NCBI GenBank assembly: GCA_002292185.1
Contig: DBBL01000152.1
Coordinates: 23,915 to 35,125, forward strand
DNA length: 11,211 nt
Direction of reading: 5' to 3'
Source: Akkermansiaceae bacterium UBA985
GTDB taxonomy: Bacteria; Verrucomicrobiota; Verrucomicrobiia; Verrucomicrobiales; Akkermansiaceae
Below are positions 1 through 6,420 of the stretch, one piece after another; within the stretch, counting starts at the first letter, position 1, and each line of letters begins with the position of its first letter. The notes below the pieces were generated by a model. It searched no databases. It was not told the DNA's origin and saw only the letters and a program-made list of their open reading frames with translations. A program made the translations under genes and the position numbers.

Positions 1-114
1 CAGTGCGAAATCGTTGACATAAAATGCCGTGGTATTCTCTGGTGCTACTTTAAATTCATCAAAGGGACCAAGCCCGACAATATAATTGCCATCCCCTGCT
101 TTCATGAAAGCCAT
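1..114 (-). CDS. N-terminal fragment of a possible chorismate-binding enzyme (isochorismate/anthranilate synthase-like)
   Basis: An open minus-strand frame starts with ATG at 114 and runs off the left edge, giving 38 residues. The start reads MAFMKAGDGNYIVGLGPF and the fragment ends with FYVNDFAL. The pattern GDGxxxxGxGPF, then a Pro-containing stretch, then FYxxDF, resembles from memory the N-termini of chorismate-binding proteins (MenF/PabB/TrpE type) in Verrucomicrobia. No catalytic region is visible, so the family call is weak. A GAGGG lies directly before the first ATG, which is too close for it. The same element is about 10 nt from a second in-frame ATG at 105, which may therefore be the true start. 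The gene diverges from dnaG with about 126 bp between the starts. Confidence 0.4.
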   Translation of the reverse strand, partial: MAFMKAGDGNYIVGLGPFDEFKVAPENTTAFYVNDFAL

Positions 115-198
115 ACCCTCGCTTTGTCCTGGACTGTGCACGCACCTAATCAATAGCGACAATGCACTTAGTCCAAGATTATTTTAACTCTAAACACA

Positions 199-219
199 TT
201 TGGTATTTGGTATTTGGTT
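199..219. repeat. Triple tandem heptamer TTTGGTA in the dnaG leader
   Basis: Three head-to-tail copies of a 7-bp unit: TTTGGTA, TTTGGTA, TTTGGTT. They end 21 bp before the dnaG start codon, in the intergenic region shared with the divergent gene on the left. The repeat is seen directly. It could be a regulator site or a slippage-prone tract; nothing shows which. Confidence 0.85.
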
Positions 220-240
220 TTTGTGAATTAGAAGTGGTAC

Positions 241-2085
241 ATGGGTCGCATCCCTGAAGAGACTATTGAGCAGGTACTTGCCGCCACGGATATCGTGGAT
301 TTGGTAGGCTCCTACTTACCCTTGAAGCGTTCCGGCTCCAACTTCAAAGCAAATTGCCCTTTCCATAACGAGAAGACCCCCTCTTTCATGGTCAATCCCG
401 CAAGGCAGTCCTACCACTGTTTTGGCTGTGGTGAGGGTGGCAACGCCATTAGCTTTGTCATAGCTTACGAAAACCTCCCCTTCCCCGATGCCATTAAAAA
501 GCTCGCTAATCGGGCTGGAGTTGTCGTCCAAGAAGACGCGTATGATCCAGAAGCCGACAAACGAAGAAGGAGAAAGTCTCGTCTTCTTGAACTACACAAT
601 CAAGCTGCACGTTTCATGCATCAAGTGATGATGGAATCACCAGATGCTCTACATGCGCGTGATTACTTAAAATCACGAGGTTATGGCAAGGGCATGGCAG
701 AGAGGTGGGTTGTTGGCTGGATGCCTGAAAACCCGAGCACCTTTCTGAACTGGGCTCGTGAACAAGGCTTTACAGGGCGGGAATTATGCGAGAGTGGACT
801 GGCCGCGCTAAAAAATGAAAACAACGCTCGTTCAGGTATTTACGTGCGCTTCCGTGACCGGCTGATGTTTCCCATCCATAATGATTATGGTGATATCATC
901 GCCTTCAGTGGCAGGCAACTTCGTGAGGATCCCAATAGCGGCAAATACATCAACTCCCCAGAAACCCAGCTTTTCAAAAAATCAAAGGTGTTTTTCGCTC
1001 TCGATAAAGCGCGGCGCCATATGACCAAGGATAAGTATGCTTTATTGTGTGAGGGCCAAATCGACGTTATCGCCTGCCATGAGAGCGGCATCGGCAGCGC
1101 CATTGCCACTTTAGGAACAGCATGCACACCAGATCACGCACGCCTGCTCAAGCGTTACACAAACGATGTCGTGATTTGCTTTGATGCTGACGCCGCGGGA
1201 TTTAAGGCCGCTGATAAAGCCTTCTCGATTCTAGCTCCTGAAGGCATGCATATTCGCATGGTGATCATGCCCCAGGGAGACGACCCTGACTCGATGATCA
1301 AGCGCGAGGGAGAAGATGCTTTCAAAACACTAGTCAAAAACTCCCGCGAATACTTCATCGTCAAATTAGAGCACGAGGCCTCAACTCGTGATTTATCATC
1401 CGTACGTGAGCGAACGAACCTGGCCAAGGAGTTGGCTAATCTCATTGCCTATGTTGGTGATAAGCTCAGCAAAGACGGCCTCATCAATCAGGTGGCAACG
1501 AGGCTAGGTATCGGTGCGGAGGAAATGCGCGGTAGTGTCGTAGAGGCAGAAAAGCAACGGACTCGCGGCAAGGTCTTCGAACAAAGGCAAGCATCTGCAG
1601 ACAACAAATCGAACATGGCAATGACTCCAAAGGTTCAAGCCACTCCCATGAACGGATCTATTGCCTACCTATGCCACTTGGCCTTAACCTCTCAAGATGC
1701 ACAGGATTGGCTTGGCGAGCAACTTGAAACCATTGTTGACCCTTTAAGCTCTCTCTCTGGAGGCTCGATCTTGCGTGATATTCTAGCTAAACTACCCAAC
1801 CCCAAAAGTGCTGCCGCGATTCAGACCTACCTCACCTCCCTAAATCCTGATGACCAGCAAGCTCTACGCAACACCCTCACTGGAGATACCCCTGAGAGCC
1901 CTGTTCGTGCCGCTGAAGAAACAACGGCCATGCTGGTAAGCACCCATTTTCAAAATAAGGAGGCCGCAGTGCGCGCAAGATTACGCCAACCTGATCTAGG
2001 GCCAGAGCAAATGGTCGCCCTAATGAATGAAGCGAAGGAACTTCAGGATATTCTCAAGAACCTTCAGCAAAGGTTCATTCGATAG
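241..2085 (+). CDS. dnaG: DNA primase DnaG
   Basis: DnaG makes the RNA primers for chromosomal replication at the fork, working with the DnaB helicase. The 614-aa protein has the full bacterial order. The CHC2 zinc finger is at the N-terminus, with C39, H42, C60 and C63 as ligands. The RNA polymerase basic domain follows, with the stretch RFRDRLMFPI and a KYINSPET motif. The Toprim domain has the metal-binding Glu at E271 (CEGQIDVIA), the DxD at D315/D317 (CFDADAAG), and GDDPDSM at 346-352. The C-terminal 130 or so residues are the probable helicase-interaction region. EGQID replaces the familiar EGYMD, while the catalytic Glu and Asp are kept. Length is slightly above E. coli DnaG (581 aa). 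The start is the only good ATG before the zinc finger; no strong Shine-Dalgarno precedes it. It ends 11 bp from the convergent gene at 2097. Confidence 0.97.
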   Translation: MGRIPEETIEQVLAATDIVDLVGSYLPLKRSGSNFKANCPFHNEKTPSFMVNPARQSYHCFGCGEGGNAISFVIAYENLPFPDAIKKLANRAGVVVQEDAYDPEADKRRRRKSRLLELHNQAARFMHQVMMESPDALHARDYLKSRGYGKGMAERWVVGWMPENPSTFLNWAREQGFTGRELCESGLAALKNENNARSGIYVRFRDRLMFPIHNDYGDIIAFSGRQLREDPNSGKYINSPETQLFKKSKVFFALDKARRHMTKDKYALLCEGQIDVIACHESGIGSAIATLGTACTPDHARLLKRYTNDVVICFDADAAGFKAADKAFSILAPEGMHIRMVIMPQGDDPDSMIKREGEDAFKTLVKNSREYFIVKLEHEASTRDLSSVRERTNLAKELANLIAYVGDKLSKDGLINQVATRLGIGAEEMRGSVVEAEKQRTRGKVFEQRQASADNKSNMAMTPKVQATPMNGSIAYLCHLALTSQDAQDWLGEQLETIVDPLSSLSGGSILRDILAKLPNPKSAAAIQTYLTSLNPDDQQALRNTLTGDTPESPVRAAEETTAMLVSTHFQNKEAAVRARLRQPDLGPEQMVALMNEAKELQDILKNLQQRFIR

Positions 2086-2096
2086 AAACCCGCTGT

Positions 2097-2906
2097 TTAG
2101 TTGGTTACTGGTTTTGCCAGAATAACTGCATCACCCGGCTGAACTACCATACCTGCCGTCATGCTTGGGTAGTCGATGTCTGCTATCACACGCTTTCCCT
2201 CGATCGCATTAATACTCAGCTTACCAATCAGCGTGGCACCTCTTTTAACAATCAGCTTGGTAGTATTATCTACAGGCATATTATCTGGCACGTCAATGAC
2301 GGCAAAGCCCCAGTTGTGGTCGGTAGCGGTAATACGACCTTCCGCTTTGTTGCCCGCAATGCGCTTCTTTCGTTTTTGAATTCGATCATTGAGATCGGTA
2401 ATTTTTTGTTCATTGGCTGCCACACTCTCACTCATAGATTCAGCGAGTATTTGTTGATCCTCAAATTTCCTATTCGCTTTTTTCACGTCGTCCTCGAGGT
2501 CCTCCTTAAGGCTTTTGACTTGGTTCAGCTCAATGTCGCCACCCAATTCTTCGAATGCAGCCTTGATATTGGCAATAAGATCTTGGTTTTTTTTGAGCTG
2601 GCTATCCAGCTCTGCTATTTCATCGCTCAATATCGATGCTGAGCGCTTGCTAAGCTTGATGTTCGCCTCCATGTTACCGAACTCAGCATCAGCCTCGGCA
2701 AGTGAGGTCTTTACCAGATCTCGCTCAGTCTCCATGTCCTTGGCTTCCTTCTTTGTTTTAATGATATAGGCACTACGAGTTTTGTTCTGCTGATCGAGCT
2801 CGATGCGATCATCTTGCAATACAGCAAATTTACTCATGGTGCTGTAGGAGAACCATGCCCCTGTGAGAATGATAACAATGGAGATAATATAGACGGCAAG
2901 TTTCAT
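2097..2906 (-). CDS. Membrane-anchored coiled-coil protein, paralogue A (unknown function)
   Basis: I do not recognise a named family. The 269-aa protein starts with a hydrophobic segment (about residues 3-22) that could be an uncleaved anchor. A long charged region rich in Glu, Lys, Asp and Gln follows (about 30-185), with heptad-like spacing typical of a coiled coil. A compact C-terminal domain (about 191-262) is rich in beta-type residues, with WGFAVID, KRG, IGKL and PGDAV stretches. That domain aligns without gaps to the same region of the neighbouring gene at 3013-3822, with about 25 of 72 positions identical by my hand count. The two proteins are also the same length, so they look like tandem duplicates. 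The likely location is the inner membrane with the coil and domain in the periplasm. It lies 106 bp downstream of paralogue B on the same strand. No Shine-Dalgarno is visible before its ATG. Confidence 0.88.
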   Translation of the reverse strand: MKLAVYIISIVIILTGAWFSYSTMSKFAVLQDDRIELDQQNKTRSAYIIKTKKEAKDMETERDLVKTSLAEADAEFGNMEANIKLSKRSASILSDEIAELDSQLKKNQDLIANIKAAFEELGGDIELNQVKSLKEDLEDDVKKANRKFEDQQILAESMSESVAANEQKITDLNDRIQKRKKRIAGNKAEGRITATDHNWGFAVIDVPDNMPVDNTTKLIVKRGATLIGKLSINAIEGKRVIADIDYPSMTAGMVVQPGDAVILAKPVTN

Positions 2907-2960
2907 GGTCTTTGAGTGTGTTAAGGGAGAGTTGAGATGATTGATTTATAAAGTCATGCA

Positions 2961-3000
2961 CTACATGTTAGGTTAAGCATGTAGAAGTTACGATTCTACA
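2961..3000 (-). promoter_or_regulatory. Two mutually exclusive hairpins between the coiled-coil paralogues
   Basis: In the minus-strand transcript, TGTAGAA (3000-2994) can pair with TTCTACA (2986-2980). CTACATG (2984-2978) can pair with CATGTAG (2967-2961). The two 7-bp stems share bases 2980-2984, so only one can form at a time. The stems are AT-rich, and neither has a following U-tract. The element lies in the 106-bp gap upstream of paralogue A. The inverted repeats are seen directly; any attenuation or processing role is inference. Confidence 0.45.
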
Positions 3001-3012
3001 AACACCTTCATG

Positions 3013-3822
3013 TTATCGAGTTAATAAACTCAGCTCATTGGATGACTGCTCTTGTTTTTCTTCTGCAACCACCTCATCGCCGGCTCGAAGCTTTGTGTCA
3101 GTGGACATGGAATCTACGACAATATCAGCGGCAGAACGCCCTGCCTCAACCGCAGTCACTCTTAGCTTGGCGATCACCTCGCCTGCTCTCATGACATTAA
3201 GCATGGAACCGGGAACAACACCTTCATTGTCTCCACCTGCGAGAATCACAAAGCCCCACCCACTGTAGATGGCGCTAATGCTCGTTTTGAGGCTCATCAG
3301 AGAACGACCTGTCGAGTAACCATCGATCACTTGGCTTAGGGATTCAATCTTTTGCTTAGCATCTTGATCTCGTTGGGTGAGCTTTGCTATCCGGTCTTCT
3401 TCATTAGCTATGCCTTCCTGAGCCTCCACAAGCTGATTGCGCAGTCGCTTGATCGCAGGTATGAGCTCATCTGCTTCGCCAGATTCTTTAAGAGCTTCTT
3501 CTTCTGACGCGATCTGTTCTTCTTTGATGCTCAAGCTCTCTTTCAGAGAACTAACTTCTTTTTTAAGATCGTCGTAGTCCCTTATAGCCGTGGCGAGCTT
3601 CTTTCCTGTCTCCACAAGTTTAAGCGTGAAGTCTGCCTTGGATTCTTCCGCCTCTTTGAATCTTTTTTGCTGATCCTCAAGCCTTTGGATCGTGTCCTTT
3701 TTCTCTGCCTGCGCAGAGCGAAAATTATCAATTTCCTTACCATAAGCCTGCTGGTTCTTAAACGCGACAAAAGCCGCGATAACCAAAACGGCAGCGGCTA
3801 TAATTCCAATTATTTTAGACAT
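3013..3822 (-). CDS. Membrane-anchored coiled-coil protein, paralogue B (unknown function)
   Basis: The architecture matches the downstream gene at 2097-2906. There is an N-terminal membrane segment (IIGIIAAAVLVIAAFVAF, about residues 4-21), a long Glu/Lys/Gln-rich coiled coil (about 25-168), and a C-terminal domain (about 181-252) with GWGFVIL, GVVPG, MRAG, AKL and AGDEVV. The frame is open to 3903, but I chose the ATG at 3822. That start puts the hydrophobic segment at the N-terminus and gives exactly 269 aa, equal to the paralogue; the upstream 27 residues are basic and look non-coding. The C-terminal domain resembles small beta-barrel domains at the ends of some envelope proteins (a 'GxxxG...V.RxG..I..L...V' pattern), which is a fold-level guess only. 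It diverges from the ABC exporter gene. A link between the two is possible but unproven. Confidence 0.87.
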   Translation of the reverse strand: MSKIIGIIAAAVLVIAAFVAFKNQQAYGKEIDNFRSAQAEKKDTIQRLEDQQKRFKEAEESKADFTLKLVETGKKLATAIRDYDDLKKEVSSLKESLSIKEEQIASEEEALKESGEADELIPAIKRLRNQLVEAQEGIANEEDRIAKLTQRDQDAKQKIESLSQVIDGYSTGRSLMSLKTSISAIYSGWGFVILAGGDNEGVVPGSMLNVMRAGEVIAKLRVTAVEAGRSAADIVVDSMSTDTKLRAGDEVVAEEKQEQSSNELSLLTR

Positions 3823-3879
3823 GACAGGTAGAAATTTGTTACAGATGTCTTGATTGACATAGCTAACTTTCCTTATTTT

Positions 3880-3915
3880 ACAAATTTTACGCTTAACCCG
3901 CAATGCAAAATTTGT
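3880..3915. repeat. 9-bp inverted repeat in the divergent region upstream of paralogue B and the ABC exporter
   Basis: ACAAATTTT (3880-3888) is the perfect reverse complement of AAAATTTGT (3907-3915), with an 18-bp spacer. A further copy of the 8-bp core AAATTTGT lies at 3832-3839. The sites sit in the 166-bp intergenic region between the two divergent starts at 3822 and 3989. They could be operator half-sites, but the AT-rich setting raises the chance of coincidence. Confidence 0.5.
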
Positions 3916-3988
3916 TTATTTTCATTTAGTTTTTCCTTGTATCTACGATGATCAGGAAGCATTCGTACAGAGGTATGAACTACATTTA

Positions 3989-5713
3989 GTGTCTATGCAG
4001 ACTATTTTGCGCATTTTTTCCTATCTCGGTAAGTATCCTAAACTGGCTACTGCCCAGCTAGTTTGTGCCATTTTAATGACACTTATGCTGCTGGTTTTCC
4101 CCATGATGACGGGACGAATCAAGCGCGAGGTCATCGACGGGGGCGAAATTGAAAAATTATGGCCATACGTTGCCGTCGTCGTTGTCGCCTTCTTTCTGAG
4201 GGACTTTTTCAACTGTCTGCGAATTCTGATCAACAACATCTTTGAGCAAAAAGCCATCTATGATTTACGCTCATCACTCTACAACAAGCTACAGCGTCTC
4301 CGCTTGAAGTGGTTTGATGAACGGCGCACAGGAGATATTATGACCCGAGTGGCTGAAGATGTCCCTCAGATGGAACGTGTTCTTATTGATGGTATTGAAC
4401 AGGGTCTCATCGCGCTGCTCCAGGTGCTCATTGTTACCATTTTCCTATTCACCCGCTCCCCCATCCTCGCGGTCAGTGCACTGGCACCATTACCCTTACT
4501 CATCATCGGAGCGTGGCTATATACACGTCACGCCGGCAAACGTTACCGGATTGTCCGCAAAGCCACTGGAGAAATGAATGCCATGCTTCACGATAACATT
4601 GCCGGAATCAGACAAATCAAGTCCTACGCTGCTGAGGATGACGAATTTGCCTGTTTCAATCAATCATCGGCTCAAGTGCGTGATGCCAATCTTACCGTGA
4701 TGAAAGCGTGGGCCATCTACTCCCCCACCATGAGTTTCTTCAACTCTATTGGCTACACTCTCGTTCTCGCCATTGGTGCCTGGCAAATCTATCATCATGG
4801 TTTGGACAACGCCGTCCTATTGGAGTTTTTCACCATCATTTGGGCCCTCTACGAGCCACTTGGAAGACTTCATCAGCTCAATCAGATGGCGCAATCCTCA
4901 AGAGCCGCCGCAGATCGTGTCTTTACCATACTCGATGAAGAGGATGAAATCCATGCTACGGATGGGGCCGACTTACCGCAACCAACGCGCGGCCATGTGA
5001 AGTTTCAAAATTTAAGTTTTTCCTACTCAGCGCAACCAACGCTGACGAACATTACTCTGGAGGCGCAACCAGGGCAGACCATCGCCCTAGTAGGCTCTAC
5101 AGGTGCTGGCAAATCGACTATCGTCAATCTCTTGTGTCGTTTCTATGAATATGACTCTGGCTCCATTACCATCGATAATACCGAACTTAACACCGTTTCG
5201 AAAAAATCTCTGCGCTCTACCATTGGGTATGTCACCCAAGATGCCTTTCTCTTCAATGGCCCAGTAAGGGAAAATCTGCACCTTGGGAAAAGGGACGCCT
5301 CTGATGCTGAAATGTGGAGCGCGCTCAAAGCCGCGAACGCAGATCAATTTGTCAGTGAATTACCGGAGGCCCTCGATACCATTGTCGGTGAGCGAGGAGT
5401 CAAACTATCAGGCGGTGAGCGCCAACGCTTATCCATTGCGCGAGCTCTGCTCAAAAACCCCCCTATCCTACTACTAGACGAAGCCACCGCATCTGTAGAT
5501 AGTGAAACTGAACGTCTAATCCAAGAGGCCTTAGACCACCTGATGAAAAATCGAACCGCATTTGTGATCGCCCACCGCCTCTCAACGATTCGAAATGCCG
5601 ACATGATTCACGTGCTTGACCGCGGCCAAATTATTGAGAGTGGGTCTCACGAGGAATTGATGAATAAAAACGGCAAATATGCTGAATTATCTCATCAATC
5701 ATTCCTCAAATAA
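3989..5713 (+). CDS. ABC exporter, fused permease and ATPase (MsbA-like)
   Basis: This is a half-transporter with an N-terminal six-helix exporter domain (about 1-310) and a C-terminal nucleotide-binding domain. It would work as a homodimer in the inner membrane. ATPase motifs are complete: Walker A GSTGAGKST (369-377), Q-loop Gln Q417, signature LSGGERQR (473-480), Walker B ILLLDEA with D497 and E498, D-loop SVD (502-504) and switch His H529 (IAHRL). Length, 574 aa, fits the MsbA/lipid exporter and multidrug group. Substrate cannot be read from sequence. Lipid A or another envelope lipid is plausible, given lpxB a few genes away, but drug or peptide export is not excluded. The longest frame starts at GTG 3989, with an ATG two codons later at 3995. 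An AGAGG at 3969-3973 is too distant from both to decide. It ends 44 bp from the convergent rsfS stop. Confidence 0.93.
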   Translation: MSMQTILRIFSYLGKYPKLATAQLVCAILMTLMLLVFPMMTGRIKREVIDGGEIEKLWPYVAVVVVAFFLRDFFNCLRILINNIFEQKAIYDLRSSLYNKLQRLRLKWFDERRTGDIMTRVAEDVPQMERVLIDGIEQGLIALLQVLIVTIFLFTRSPILAVSALAPLPLLIIGAWLYTRHAGKRYRIVRKATGEMNAMLHDNIAGIRQIKSYAAEDDEFACFNQSSAQVRDANLTVMKAWAIYSPTMSFFNSIGYTLVLAIGAWQIYHHGLDNAVLLEFFTIIWALYEPLGRLHQLNQMAQSSRAAADRVFTILDEEDEIHATDGADLPQPTRGHVKFQNLSFSYSAQPTLTNITLEAQPGQTIALVGSTGAGKSTIVNLLCRFYEYDSGSITIDNTELNTVSKKSLRSTIGYVTQDAFLFNGPVRENLHLGKRDASDAEMWSALKAANADQFVSELPEALDTIVGERGVKLSGGERQRLSIARALLKNPPILLLDEATASVDSETERLIQEALDHLMKNRTAFVIAHRLSTIRNADMIHVLDRGQIIESGSHEELMNKNGKYAELSHQSFLK

Positions 5714-5757
5714 ACATTCACTAATGCTCATCGGCACATCCAGGCGAAATCCTGAGT

Positions 5758-6114
5758 CTATTCTTCTTGCCAGTGAACTTCTTTACCTTCAGCCCAGAGG
5801 TCCTCTAGGCTATAAATCTCACGCAAGTCATTGTGCATGATGTGCACCATGACATCGATGTAATCAAGCACCACCCAGCGAGAAACCGCATCGCCCTCTG
5901 CATTCACAGCACGAACCTGGTATTTCTCAATGATCTCATTTTCAACGTCTCGCATCACCGCTTTGAGGTGAGGCAGAGAAGTGCCTGAGCAGATAACCAT
6001 GAAGTCCGTGAGCGATGATACTCCGGCGATATCAATAACACGGATGTCATCAGCCTGCATTTGCTCCGCTGCACGGGCGCAAGCGATGGCAAGTTGTTGT
6101 CCTTCGATAGCCAT
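5758..6114 (-). CDS. rsfS: Ribosomal silencing factor RsfS (RsfA/Iojap family)
   Basis: RsfS binds ribosomal protein uL14 on the 50S subunit and blocks joining with 30S, reducing translation in starvation. The 118-aa protein fits the family length. The hallmark TDFMVICSGTS is at residues 36-46, and the C-terminal half has VVLDYIDVMVHIMH followed by the REIYSLEDLW motif. The frame is open to 6234, but that extension would cross the tRNA terminator and enter the tRNA gene, so I chose the ATG at 6114, which also matches family N-termini. No Shine-Dalgarno is seen. The gene starts only 23 nt after the T-run of the terminator that follows tRNA-Ala, so its transcription may need readthrough of that terminator or a promoter in the tRNA trailer. 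Confidence 0.95.
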   Translation of the reverse strand: MAIEGQQLAIACARAAEQMQADDIRVIDIAGVSSLTDFMVICSGTSLPHLKAVMRDVENEIIEKYQVRAVNAEGDAVSRWVVLDYIDVMVHIMHNDLREIYSLEDLWAEGKEVHWQEE

Positions 6115-6137
6115 GGGGTTGTTTGATTGATAGGGAT

Positions 6138-6160
6138 AAAAAAACCGCCCTGATTGGCGG
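6138..6160 (-). terminator. Intrinsic terminator after tRNA-Ala, just before rsfS
   Basis: Read on the minus strand, CCGCC (6160-6156), a 6-nt loop and GGCGG (6149-6145) form a 5-bp all-GC stem. Seven T residues (6144-6138) follow immediately. This is the classical Rho-independent form and the orientation matches the tRNA. The stem is short, so some readthrough into rsfS is expected. Confidence 0.75.
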
Positions 6161-6226
6161 CGACTCGTCAGTAATCGGTCACTGGTCGGCGGCAAGTGTA
6201 GCCGAGACCATACAATGAAAACAAAA

Positions 6227-6299
6227 TGGAGCATAGCGGATTCGAACCGCTGACCCCCTGCATGCCATGCAGGTGCTCTACCAACTGAGCTAATGCCCC
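6227..6299 (-). tRNA. tRNA-Ala, anticodon GGC
   Basis: The minus strand folds into a standard 73-nt cloverleaf. The acceptor is GGGGCAT/ATGCTCC, with a G3:U70 wobble pair, the known identity element for alanyl-tRNA synthetase. The D arm is GCTC...GAGC with AGTTGGTA. The anticodon stem CCTGC/GCAGG encloses loop ATGGCAT. The T arm contains GGTTCGAATCC. Anticodon GGC occupies 6266-6264 and reads GCC codons. The discriminator is A73. The 3' CCA is not encoded, because TTTTGT follows. It lies 121 nt downstream of the M28-like gene and is followed by the intrinsic terminator before rsfS. Confidence 0.97.
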
Positions 6300-6321
6300 T
6301 TGTTTTCAGTATTACCGATCA

Positions 6322-6338
6322 CATCTACTGTGTAGATG
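6322..6338. repeat. 7-bp perfect palindrome with 3-nt loop upstream of tRNA-Ala
   Basis: CATCTAC and GTAGATG flank TGT. On the minus strand a weak promoter-like pair overlaps the palindrome: TCTACA (6336-6331), 17 nt, AATACT (6313-6308). This would start transcription one or two bases before the mature tRNA. The palindrome is seen directly. The promoter reading is a low-confidence inference. There is no T-run, so it is not a terminator for the upstream gene. Confidence 0.45.
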
Positions 6339-6420
6339 AAACAGGTTGTGCGGGGCGGAGGTATCTCACTCAAGCCGCTGTGGCAAGATGTTTTTTACAG
6401 CTGAAGTAATCCGCCGCGCG

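Noticed and set aside
2086..2096. Possible terminator between dnaG and paralogue A
   Set aside because: The gap is 11 bp and holds no stem-loop with a T-run.
3823..3903. N-terminal extension of paralogue B by 27 codons
   Set aside because: The extension is basic and unlike the paralogue. The later ATG gives the same 269-aa length and puts the membrane segment first.
3975..3989. Five-codon leader frame ATG-AAC-TAC-ATT-TAG before the ABC exporter
   Set aside because: The purine tract AGAGG is only one base from its ATG, and such tiny frames are common by chance.
5714..5757. Terminator between the ABC exporter and rsfS
   Set aside because: I see no stable inverted repeat followed by a T-run on either strand.
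6115..6234. N-terminal extension of rsfS by 40 codons
   Set aside because: It would translate through the tRNA terminator and into the 3' end of tRNA-Ala. Family proteins begin at the later ATG.
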